DNA from: Chloroflexota bacterium
GTDB taxonomy: Bacteria; Chloroflexota; Anaerolineae; Aggregatilineales; UBA3940
Direction of reading: 5' to 3'
DNA: 8,480 nt
Assembly (NCBI GenBank): GCA_010092775.1
Contig: JAADYZ010000360.1
Span: forward strand, 1 to 8,480
Shown here: one piece after another, positions 1 through 6,955 of the stretch
Layout of the letters: the number at the start of each line of letters is the position of its first letter
Position numbering within the stretch: position 1 is the first letter of the stretch
Program-made: the position numbers and the translations under genes
Notes under the pieces: generated by a model
Seen by the model: only the letters and a program-made list of their open reading frames with translations
Database searches by the model: none
Told to the model about the DNA's origin: nothing

Positions 1-1
1 T

Positions 2-2098
2 GCCGATGAGCACCCTGACATGCCAGAGCAGCAACCCGGCGCGCACGTTATGAAACTGACGCGCTTGTCTGAAGAAGAAATCGCCGCTTTGTCGGCCTCG
101 ATTCTTGGCGATGCAGGCCGCGAACCGGCAGTCGTTGAACTGCTCCAACGCGAGACAGAGGGCAACGCCTACTTCCTGGTCGAAACGGTACGCACGCTTT
201 CCGAAGAAGTGGGTCGATTGGGCGACATCACACGCACCTCGCTGCCTGCGCGCGTTTTCGCAGAAGGGATTGCCACGGTCGTGGAACGTCGGCTGAGCCG
301 TGTGCCAGAATGGGCCCAGCCTACCCTCCAGATCGCGGCGGTCAGTGGGCGCGAACTTGATCTCGCTTTACTGCGGCAGCTCGAACCAGACACTAATCTA
401 GAGGATTGGTTGACGGTCTGCTCCAACCTGGCTGTGCTTGAAGTTCAAGAAGGCCAGTGGCGCTTCGCTCACGACAAACTGCGTCAGAAGCTGCTCAACG
501 ATCTCTCCCGCACGGATGAACGGGAGTTCAACAAGCGAGTAGCCGAGGCGATTGAATCGCTCTATCCAGACGATGAGGACCGGGTGCAAGTCCTGTACAA
601 TCACTGGGCTGCCGCCGGAAACGAGTCCAAAGAACGGCACTACGCGGCACTGGTGGGCCGTCTTGAATTGGCGACGAGCGCCTATCGCAGCGCTATAGCG
701 CATTTGCAGCGCTCGCTTGAGTTATATGAGAAGCTCAAGGAAACTGACAAAAACCGTCTGGCGATGGCCGAACTCAAGCGCCGACTGGGTGACGCCCAGA
801 GTGAGCTGGCCGAATATGCCATAGCCGAAACCTATTACCGGGCCTCGCTAGACACCTGCCGCGAGTTAGATGATCAGGCGGGCATTGCTGACTCCTTGGT
901 TGGCATTTCCACCGTCGCCGGTCACATGGGCAGTTTTCAAGAAGCGATCGAGCCAGCCCAAGAAGCTGTCAGTATTTTCCGCCAGATTTCGGACCAAGCT
1001 GGTGAGGCGAGAGCATTGGTCGAACTAGCTGGCAAGCAGTTCTTGAGTGGTGACCTTGATGAAGCACGCAGCAACCTTCAAGCGGCGCTGGTGTTGGGCG
1101 TGCAGCATCAACTCGACCTGACGACCCTACGGGCGGTCAATCAGATGGCAGCCGTGATGTTCCGCCTCGGTGATGTGGGCGGCGCTCAAGACTATCTCGG
1201 TCGAGCCATCAAACTCGCTCGGACCGTTGGGGCGCGGGCAACCCTTGCTGACGCTCTCAATAATATGGCCATCGTTTACACAGCCACTGGTGAGTTTGAT
1301 GAAGCTGAAGCCTACTTCCGCGAATGTGTCGAATTGTCTCGTGAAATCGGTGACCGGATGGGCGTGGCAATCACGCTTCCAAACATCGCGACGATCCAAT
1401 CCCTTCGAGGCAATCATATTATTGCCGCGGCTACAAACGAGGAAGCGCTCAGCCTTGCCCGGACCACAGGGTCGAAGCACGCAGTGGTGAATGCATTGAT
1501 CCCTCTTGCTCTTGAGACACACTATGCAGGTGAATCGGACATGGCCTTGGAGCTGCTTGGCGAAGGCCGGACTGTTGCCACTGAGATTGGGGAGCAATTC
1601 TGGGAAGGTGTCGCCAACACCTATGAAGCGATCGTGCTGCGTGATGCCGGACGGATCGACGAAGCACGCAGGCTGTTTAACAGCGTCATCGCGTTTTGGG
1701 ATGATTTAGGGAGTCTTGAAGGCAAGCTTCAGGCGTACTTGGAACTAGGCAGACTTGAAACAGCAAGTGACAACCTGGAAAGTGCGGCCAAGCACCTCTA
1801 CGATGGACTCCAATTCGCGATCCAGCTTGGCGCTATTGTCGAAGCCTATAAGGGTCTCGTCGGTGTGAGCACCTATCTGATCAAGTCGAAGCGCTACGCT
1901 GATGCCGCCCCGCTGCTGGCATTCATGATGGCCAAGCCGCCCTTTGCGGCTGCCGACCATGAAGCTGCTGAAGATCTCTTCGAGCAGCTAGAGGACGAAC
2001 TATCAACGGAGCAGCTTAGCGCCGCTCAGGCAGAGGGTGCCGCGCTAGACCTACCCGACGCAATTCAACGGGCGCTGCGGGCTCTGGATCAAAACTAG
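2..2098 (+). CDS. STAND ATPase/TPR signalling protein, probably C-terminal part of a Ser/Thr kinase fusion (5'-truncated by window)
   Basis: The reading frame is open from base 2, so the true start lies left of the window; the ATG at 20 is internal. About the first 190 residues align without large gaps to residues ~480-700 of the kinase gene at 2738. Shared blocks include ETEGNA[YF]F (from nt 152), RTL[SA]EE, and WRFAHDKLR (nt 458-484), then NHWA-AG. This is the end of an AAA_16/STAND ATPase module and the start of the helical region. The rest is TPR solenoid, with ten units at a strict 40-residue step (nt 809 to ~2008), ending in a short acidic tail. TPRs normally bind peptides or partner proteins, so this half is probably the sensor or docking arm. 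No membrane segment is seen, so it is probably cytosolic. By homology, a Walker A/B ATPase and perhaps a kinase domain lie upstream. The kinase is inferred only from the paralogue; the missing N-terminus could instead be a cyclase or a DNA-binding domain. Confidence 0.85.
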   Translation, partial: ADEHPDMPEQQPGAHVMKLTRLSEEEIAALSASILGDAGREPAVVELLQRETEGNAYFLVETVRTLSEEVGRLGDITRTSLPARVFAEGIATVVERRLSRVPEWAQPTLQIAAVSGRELDLALLRQLEPDTNLEDWLTVCSNLAVLEVQEGQWRFAHDKLRQKLLNDLSRTDEREFNKRVAEAIESLYPDDEDRVQVLYNHWAAAGNESKERHYAALVGRLELATSAYRSAIAHLQRSLELYEKLKETDKNRLAMAELKRRLGDAQSELAEYAIAETYYRASLDTCRELDDQAGIADSLVGISTVAGHMGSFQEAIEPAQEAVSIFRQISDQAGEARALVELAGKQFLSGDLDEARSNLQAALVLGVQHQLDLTTLRAVNQMAAVMFRLGDVGGAQDYLGRAIKLARTVGARATLADALNNMAIVYTATGEFDEAEAYFRECVELSREIGDRMGVAITLPNIATIQSLRGNHIIAAATNEEALSLARTTGSKHAVVNALIPLALETHYAGESDMALELLGEGRTVATEIGEQFWEGVANTYEAIVLRDAGRIDEARRLFNSVIAFWDDLGSLEGKLQAYLELGRLETASDNLESAAKHLYDGLQFAIQLGAIVEAYKGLVGVSTYLIKSKRYADAAPLLAFMMAKPPFAAADHEAAEDLFEQLEDELSTEQLSAAQAEGAALDLPDAIQRALRALDQN
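809..2008 (+). repeat. Ten 40-residue TPR units with exact 120-bp coding period
   Basis: Repeat units start at AEY (nt 809), GSF (929), GDL (1049), GDV (1169), GEF (1289), GNH (1409), GES (1529), GRI (1649), DNL (1769) and KRY (1889). Each begins 120 bases after the last with no indel. The pattern within a unit is roughly G-x-[FLIY]-x-x-A, then A/L at helix contacts, as in TPR_12-type repeats. This period is longer than the classic 34 residues, and it matches the 40-residue TPRs of LGN/Rap-like proteins. The DNA of the units has diverged, so the repeat is visible only at protein level. An eleventh, irregular unit (SAYRSA) lies 44 residues before the first regular one. Confidence 0.85.
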
Positions 2099-2119
2099 GG
2101 TGCCCAGAAGATAACCCTT

Positions 2120-2509
2120 CTAAATAAGGTGCATGGCTTCCTCAACACTTTTAGCAACCAGCACCGGCCGATTCCGTGAGCGGGCGAGCTCTTCAACGAC
2201 TAGCTGGAGTCCAGGGCTTTTGGCGATGGCCACCATGCGGCCCACATTGGGATGTTGAATCAGCGATCTGTCAATCCATTCTAGCCGCATGTCACGCTTG
2301 GCTTCGGCAATCCCTAACACAATAGCCTCAACATTGACCCTAATCCGCAGCGCATCGATCACGAGGTCCTGCGGTCGATCGCTGACGTTCAATAGCGCCG
2401 TTAGTCGATAGGCAATCACGGACAAATCACGCCGGGCTAGGTAGGACGGCTCAAGGGTTAGTCGAATGGTGTCGGCTTGTAGGTTCTGGTTTATGCGAAA
2501 CGACGACAT
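2120..2509 (-). CDS. STAS/SpoIIAA-like (STAS/SEC14-type) small protein
   Basis: This is a 129-residue cytosolic protein read right to left. An ATG 114 bases further upstream (2623) is also in frame, but I chose the ATG at 2509. It has AGGAG nine bases before it, whereas the ATG at 2623 has no ribosome site and would add a basic/Cys-containing tail unlike the family. The fold pattern fits the single-domain STAS/SpoIIAA-like proteins common in Chloroflexota: an N-terminal strand (IRLTLE, residues 15-20), a helix (~28-41), a core strand DLVIDALRIRV (48-58), then IQHPNVGRMVAIA (84-96) and a final helix SVEEAMHLI. Canonical STAS anti-anti-sigma factors have a phosphorylatable Ser just after the core strand; here that stretch reads RIRVNVEAIV with no Ser or Thr. 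It is therefore probably not a classic phospho-switch. It converges on the upstream TPR gene with a 21-bp gap and diverges from the kinase gene. The specific function is unknown. Confidence 0.7.
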   Translation of the reverse strand: MSSFRINQNLQADTIRLTLEPSYLARRDLSVIAYRLTALLNVSDRPQDLVIDALRIRVNVEAIVLGIAEAKRDMRLEWIDRSLIQHPNVGRMVAIAKSPGLQLVVEELARSRNRPVLVAKSVEEAMHLI

Positions 2510-2518
2510 CCGGTGGAT

Positions 2519-2523
2519 CTCCT
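2519..2523 (-). promoter_or_regulatory. Ribosome binding site fixing the STAS-like gene start
   Basis: On the minus strand the sequence reads AGGAG, then nine bases, then ATG at 2509. This is a near-ideal Shine-Dalgarno and is the main reason to reject the longer reading that starts at 2623. Confidence 0.75.
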
Positions 2524-2551
2524 CTCGATTACAACACGTCACATAGGGTCC

Positions 2552-2560
2552 AACATAACA
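2552..2560 (-). promoter_or_regulatory. Possible extended -10 promoter for the STAS-like gene
   Basis: The minus strand reads TGTTATGTT, which is a TGn extension followed by TATGTT (five of six matches to TATAAT). It sits about 43 bases before the start codon. The hexamer 17 bases upstream (CAGCAT) is a poor -35, which an extended -10 can tolerate. If used, the 5' leader would be roughly 35 bases long. This is a sequence-only call in an AT-rich spacer, so a chance match is possible. Confidence 0.3.
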
Positions 2561-2683
2561 AAACTGAGCACTCCATGCTGCGATTTTGACTGTCTTCTTT
2601 AGATTCTTTATGGTATTTTTCATGTTGATCGCTTAAAGCAGCGTGATCTCGCAGACGTTTATTCGTTTTTTAGGGTTTCCTAG

Positions 2684-2689
2684 TATAAT
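2684..2689 (+). promoter_or_regulatory. Consensus -10 (TATAAT) of the kinase gene
   Basis: A perfect TATAAT lies 48 bases before the kinase ATG in the AT-rich part of the divergent spacer. No good -35 is found 16-18 bases upstream (the region is a T-rich TTCGTTTTTT), so activation by a regulator or a weak constitutive promoter is possible. A start near 2696 would give a leader of about 42 bases carrying the GGAGG ribosome site at 2724-2728. Confidence 0.5.
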
Positions 2690-2737
2690 GAAAATGTTTG
2701 CCGCCCCGATGAGCAGCCACTCTGGAGGACCTTCATC

Positions 2738-5700
2738 ATGTCTGAACAGGCCGCCCCAACCCATATAGGCGCCCGCTATTTGATCCGCGGCCGTATCGGC
2801 GCAGGGGGAATGGGTGTGGTGTATCACGCTCACGACCGGCTGTCGCGGCAGGATGTTGCGCTGAAGCAGGTGATTCTCAAGAAGGAGGATCGCATTCTGC
2901 AAAGCACCCAGCGTATGCTTTCTACGCCATCTCATGACGGGTCCGAGAACTTTCGTTTGGCTCTGGCGCGCGAATTTCGGACACTGGCATCGCTGCGCCA
3001 TCCTAACATTATTGATGTGCTCGACTACGGCTTTGATGAACAGCGCCGCCCCTTCTATACGATGGAGCTGCTAAGGGATGCGCCCAATCTGCTTGATGCT
3101 GCTCGCGGACTTCCGCTTGACCGCCAGGTTGGTCATCTGATTCAGATTCTCCAGGCTCTCGCTTACTTGCACCGGCGTGGCATCGTCCACCGCGATCTCA
3201 AGCCAGAAAATGTGTTGGTTGTAGAGGATGGATTGATCAAAGTGTTGGACTTCGGTTTGGCCGAGGCGCGGGCCAAGCTGGCACAAACTGAGGATACGGG
3301 CATTGCAGGTACGATCGCTTACGTATCGCCTGAGGTCATCAAAGGTCGGTCGGCAACGGAAGCCTCCGATCTGTATGCGGTTGGCGTGATGGCCTTCGAG
3401 CTGCTGGCTGGTCGACATCCCTTTAACACAGCTAACCCGGCGACCTTGATAGTCCATGTGCTAAACGACGAACCCGACTTCAGGATGCTGGATGCACCGC
3501 CTGAACTGAGCCTTATTGTTCAGCGTCTGTTGATGAAAGAGCCAAGTGCACGATATGAGAGCGCACAAGCCGCCATTCGCGATTTTGCGCAGGCAATTGG
3601 TCGCGCAGAGCTTGCGCAAGAATCTGAGGAAATCCGCGAGAGTTTTCTGCAAGCGGCTGAGTTTGTCGGTCGCGAGGACGAAATCACGCAGCTTCGCCAA
3701 GCACTTCGGCAAGCGGCCCATGGCAATGGGAGTGCCTTCCTCATCGGTGGCGAGAGTGGCGTCGGAAAGTCCCGACTGGTCGAAGAACTTCGTGCAATGG
3801 CCCTGGTCGATGGCGTGGTAGTCTTGAGCGGCCACGCTGTCGCAGAAGGCCGCGCGCCCTATCAAATCTGGCGCGATGTCTTGGCCCGGCTCTCGATTGA
3901 ACAGCCACTGACTGATCTTCAGGCTGGCGTTCTCAAGGCCATTGTGCCTGACCTCGAACAGCTTATTGGTCATCCGGTCGCAGACGCCCCAGACTTGGAC
4001 CCCCAGTCAGCGCAAGACCGCATCCTTGAAGTCGTGAGCGGCCTGTTTGTCGGCGCGCAGCAGCCGATGATGGTGCTGCTGGAGGACTTCCACTGGGCGG
4101 GAGATGAAAGCATTGCGCTATTGCGCCGCTTGGCACGCTCCTTGAGCTGGCTACCTCTGCTAATCGTTGCGGCGGGACGCGATGAAGAGATGACACGGTC
4201 CCCTGATGATTTACCCTTCATGCAAATGATGCGCCTGGAGCGCCTCAATCGTGATGCCATTCGCCGCTTGAGTGTGTCGATGCTCGGTGCCGCCGGTGAG
4301 CGTGAGGGTATTCTAGATTTGCTTGAACGCGAAACCGAAGGGAACGCCTTCTTCATCGTTGAAGTGGTTCGCACCCTCGCAGAAGAAGCCGGCGAACTCG
4401 ACCAGGTCGTGACGATGCAGCTGCCGCGCAGCGTGGTCGCCTCCGGCCTGCAGGCGTTGATCTTCCGCCGTCTAGCCCAACTACCCGAGGCCGACCGTGA
4501 AGTTCTGCGCTTGGCCGCCCTGGGCGGCCGCTACCTCGATCTAGAGGTGATCCGGGCCAGCAACCTGGCCCGCGACGTCGAAGCCTGGCTAACGCGTGCC
4601 AATAATGCGGCTGTGCTTGAAATATTCGATGAACGCTGGCGCTTTGCCCACGACAAGCTGCGTGAGGCACTCCTGAGTGAATTGGTGCCTGAGCAGGAGA
4701 GCGAACTTCATCGCACTGCTGCGATGGCGATCGAGGCCGCCCATCCCAATGATCCGAGCCAGTACACTGCTCTGGCAAATCACTGGGCGATTGCTGGAGA
4801 TTTAGCAAAAGAAGCACGGTATTCAGCGTTGGCGGGCGAACAGGCTCTAAACAGTGGCATCTACGAGAAAGCGCTCAAGCTGCTTAACCGTGCACTCTCC
4901 TTGAGCGAGGAGCTTCGGTTCGATGATCTTCAGCTTGCACATTTGAACCGCCAGATTGCTGAAGTCTACCGAGGCATGGGCGAGATGACCCAAGCCAAGA
5001 GCTTCAACCAGAAAACGATCCAAATCCTGGGGCGTTCTATGCCGCAAGGCGGGGTTGATCTGTATGCGCGTCTCGTGATTCAGGTCTTACGCCAGACGTT
5101 CCAACGAGTGGTGCCGTCTGCACGGAGGGTGCGCTCTGCGCAAGAGCAGAAGATCATGCTTGAGGCGGGCCAGGCCTTTGCCTCCCTGTCGGAGCTGTAC
5201 CTGCTGTCGAATCAGGTGTGGGAGTCGATATTTGCTGAACTGCGTACGATGAACCTCGTCGAACGCTCTGGCGATCCAGGGTACATGGCGCGTTCCTATG
5301 CCTCGGTGCAAACGCTTGCCGCTACGGTGTCGAACCCTATTGCGTCCTTCTACAGCGATTTGGCGACCAGTATGGTGGAGCAGGTCAACGACCCATTGAC
5401 CGAGTCCTTAGTCTACCACCGCTACGCCATGTACTTGTGTGGGCGGGGGCGCTGGGAAGATGCGGAGCACGCCCATAAACGCGCAATGTTCTTGGCGGAG
5501 CAAGTGGGCGCACCACAGCTCAAAGCTGAGATCACCTCGACCTGGGGGGTGTCCCTGATGTTTCAAGGTCGCTATCTCGAGAGCAGCGAAATGTGGCGCG
5601 AACTGGGCGAGAACTCCAGTCGTATTGGCGATACCTTGCACGAACGGTGGGGCATCGGTGGGATGTCTGCCAATGCCTATATGCAGGGGCGTCTACAGGA

Positions 5701-6313
5701 AGCACTCGAATTGAGCGAACATGCGATGTCGCTCATTAGTGAGAGCAGTGCCATGATCTCCGATACGAACAGTCGCTACGTTGTTCTCGGCGCAGCGCAG
5801 GTCAGATTGGGGCAAGTTGAGAAGGGCCTTCAAACGCTATTGACCGTCCTCTCAGACATTGTCGATCAAATCCCGCCGATGTTTGCGGTTTTGGAGCAGT
5901 ATGCTTCCCTTGCGGAAGGCATCTTACTGATCTGGCAGCATGAGCTCGAAAGCGGGGCGCCTCGTGGGTCAATCGCAGAGCGTCGCCGTCAGGCACGTCG
6001 GGTTCTCAGTGCCGTCAAGCGCTTCTCCCAGCGGTTTGTCAATGGGCAGCCATCCTATGCGCTGTGGTATGGACTGTACCAACAGCTTGACGGCAACACC
6101 GAACAGGCCCTGCGCAGTTGGAAATCCGCGGTTGAGCTGTCTGATGAGCTAGCTATGCCCTATGAGGGCGCCGTTGCCCACTACTTCATTGGAGCTTCCC
6201 TGCCGATCGATGACCCGCAGCGCGCTGTCCACCTAGACAAGGCAATTACCCGACTCACTCAGTTGGGCGAGCAGTACTATCTGGCCAAGGCCCAAGCCGC
6301 CCGAGGTATCTAG
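2738..6313 (+). CDS. Ser/Thr protein kinase fused to STAND/AAA ATPase and TPR-like sensor (PknK-like architecture)
   Basis: This complete 1191-residue protein starts at an ATG with GGAGG nine bases upstream. Residues ~12-285 form a Hanks-type kinase with every key element intact: glycine loop G21-A-G-G-M-G26, K43 in VALK, E79 of helix C, HRDLKPEN (151-158), DFG (171-173), SPE (197-199) and SDLYAVG. Residues ~308-480 form an AAA_16/STAND ATPase with VGRE (310-313), Walker A GESGVGKS (338-345) and Walker B VLLEDFHWA (446-454). Residues ~500-700 hold the helical module shared with the gene at 2. The C-terminus has TPR-like units spaced 40-41 residues apart (G904, G944, G984, G1025), plus less regular helices. 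No membrane segment is seen. In known proteins of this build, such as mycobacterial PknK, the ATPase and repeats are thought to sense ligands or partners and control the kinase. Substrates cannot be read from the sequence. Confidence 0.93.
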   Translation: MSEQAAPTHIGARYLIRGRIGAGGMGVVYHAHDRLSRQDVALKQVILKKEDRILQSTQRMLSTPSHDGSENFRLALAREFRTLASLRHPNIIDVLDYGFDEQRRPFYTMELLRDAPNLLDAARGLPLDRQVGHLIQILQALAYLHRRGIVHRDLKPENVLVVEDGLIKVLDFGLAEARAKLAQTEDTGIAGTIAYVSPEVIKGRSATEASDLYAVGVMAFELLAGRHPFNTANPATLIVHVLNDEPDFRMLDAPPELSLIVQRLLMKEPSARYESAQAAIRDFAQAIGRAELAQESEEIRESFLQAAEFVGREDEITQLRQALRQAAHGNGSAFLIGGESGVGKSRLVEELRAMALVDGVVVLSGHAVAEGRAPYQIWRDVLARLSIEQPLTDLQAGVLKAIVPDLEQLIGHPVADAPDLDPQSAQDRILEVVSGLFVGAQQPMMVLLEDFHWAGDESIALLRRLARSLSWLPLLIVAAGRDEEMTRSPDDLPFMQMMRLERLNRDAIRRLSVSMLGAAGEREGILDLLERETEGNAFFIVEVVRTLAEEAGELDQVVTMQLPRSVVASGLQALIFRRLAQLPEADREVLRLAALGGRYLDLEVIRASNLARDVEAWLTRANNAAVLEIFDERWRFAHDKLREALLSELVPEQESELHRTAAMAIEAAHPNDPSQYTALANHWAIAGDLAKEARYSALAGEQALNSGIYEKALKLLNRALSLSEELRFDDLQLAHLNRQIAEVYRGMGEMTQAKSFNQKTIQILGRSMPQGGVDLYARLVIQVLRQTFQRVVPSARRVRSAQEQKIMLEAGQAFASLSELYLLSNQVWESIFAELRTMNLVERSGDPGYMARSYASVQTLAATVSNPIASFYSDLATSMVEQVNDPLTESLVYHRYAMYLCGRGRWEDAEHAHKRAMFLAEQVGAPQLKAEITSTWGVSLMFQGRYLESSEMWRELGENSSRIGDTLHERWGIGGMSANAYMQGRLQEALELSEHAMSLISESSAMISDTNSRYVVLGAAQVRLGQVEKGLQTLLTVLSDIVDQIPPMFAVLEQYASLAEGILLIWQHELESGAPRGSIAERRRQARRVLSAVKRFSQRFVNGQPSYALWYGLYQQLDGNTEQALRSWKSAVELSDELAMPYEGAVAHYFIGASLPIDDPQRAVHLDKAITRLTQLGEQYYLAKAQAARGI

Positions 6314-6325
6314 AAGCCCCGCTAA

Positions 6326-6404
6326 ACCCCTCATGGATTGGGATATACAATCTACCCCAAGTCTCGTACACTCAAAAGTGAGGTATAAGGTGTAGATGAG
6401 GGGT
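6326..6404 (+). promoter_or_regulatory. Leader with inverted repeat that can mask the next gene's Shine-Dalgarno
   Basis: ACCCCTCAT (6326-6334) is perfectly complementary to ATGAGGGGT (6396-6404). The right arm contains the GAGGGG ribosome site (6398-6403) of the GTG-started gene at 6411. A second, competing partner is TACCCC (6353-6358), which can pair with GGGGTA (6400-6405). Small hairpins lie between: GATTG/CAATC (6336-6352) and CACT/AGTG (6369-6380). No T-run follows any stem, so this does not look like an intrinsic terminator for the kinase gene. A translational switch, or coupling to upstream translation, is the inferred role. Chance pairing of C-rich and G-rich tracts is the alternative. 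Confidence 0.4.
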
Positions 6405-6410
6405 AAATAG

Positions 6411-6950
6411 GTGAGCCTTCTACAAACAATTGACACAACGCTAGAACAGCGACTTCTCTCCACCATCGCGCCCATTCGGCGGGACGCCGTTGCCGATCTG
6501 GCCGTGCTGCTGAATGGTAGCCAATCTGATGACGCTCAATTTGCCTATGAATGGCTGGTCTATCTCTGCCAGCATGACAGCGATTACATGGTGCGCGAGC
6601 TAGCCCGTGGCTTCCTGGGTTGGGAATGGTTCGCTGCTACACCGCCTCCGCCCCCAACGGGGCCGACAACACGCCGTATAAAAGAGCGCCCACAGGCCGC
6701 GGTGATCATCGGCTGGCAGCCCTTAGGCACCCGAACGATTGAACCCGCCACATCAGTGCTCGCTCGGCCACAGCCATCTGCCCCGATCCTACAGCAGACA
6801 ACACAGCGGGCCCCTGTGGTGCAGCAACCTCAACTCAGTCAGAGGGCATTCAGACAAACCGTGCTGGTGATCCTTTATTTGTCCAAGTTCGCCGCCTTGG
6901 CGCTCGCAGGCTTGTCGGTGCTGGTTTGGCTGGCGTTCACCCTGCTCTAG
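6411..6950 (+). CDS. Small HEAT-like, proline-rich, tail-anchored membrane protein (unknown function)
   Basis: This 179-residue protein starts at GTG. An in-frame TAG abuts the start codon, and GAGGGG lies seven bases upstream, so the start is well fixed. Residues ~1-75 are predicted helical and resemble a HEAT/armadillo-type repeat pair (RRDAVADLAVLL, then AYEWLVYLCQHDSDYMVREL). Residues ~76-146 are low-complexity linker with a PPPPP run (79-83; the linker runs to about 146) and many Gln, Pro and Thr. Residues ~150-178 form one strongly hydrophobic helix at the extreme C-terminus, preceded by Arg, which suggests a tail anchor with the head in the cytoplasm. It lies 97 bases after the kinase gene on the same strand, so co-transcription is possible. 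The linker could be a kinase target, but that is conjecture. I do not recognise a named family. Confidence 0.75.
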   Translation: MSLLQTIDTTLEQRLLSTIAPIRRDAVADLAVLLNGSQSDDAQFAYEWLVYLCQHDSDYMVRELARGFLGWEWFAATPPPPPTGPTTRRIKERPQAAVIIGWQPLGTRTIEPATSVLARPQPSAPILQQTTQRAPVVQQPQLSQRAFRQTVLVILYLSKFAALALAGLSVLVWLAFTLL

Positions 6951-6955
6951 GCAGA

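Noticed and set aside
2106..2121. Small hairpin AGAAG-ATAACC-CTTCT between the convergent genes, as a terminator
   Set aside because: The stem has only five pairs, with low GC and no T-run on either side.
2510..2623. Longer reading of the STAS-like gene from the ATG at 2623
   Set aside because: The ATG at 2623 has no ribosome site. The added stretch is Lys/Cys-rich and unlike the family, and the internal ATG at 2509 has AGGAG at ideal spacing.
3461..4817. Long open frames on the minus strand inside the kinase gene
   Set aside because: They lie opposite a gene with intact kinase and ATPase motifs, have Arg/Ser/Pro-rich composition typical of shadow frames, and show no recognisable domain.
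2738..6313. Reading the kinase-STAND protein as an antiphage (Avs-like) defence protein
   Set aside because: STAND ATPases with repeats occur in defence, but no effector nuclease, no defence gene neighbours and no mobile-element signs are present. A signalling kinase is the simpler reading.
6346..6389. Promoter for the tail-anchored gene (TACAAT at 6346 or TATAAG at 6384)
   Set aside because: Neither has a plausible -35 at 16-18 bases or a TGn extension. The evidence is too thin to list as a feature.
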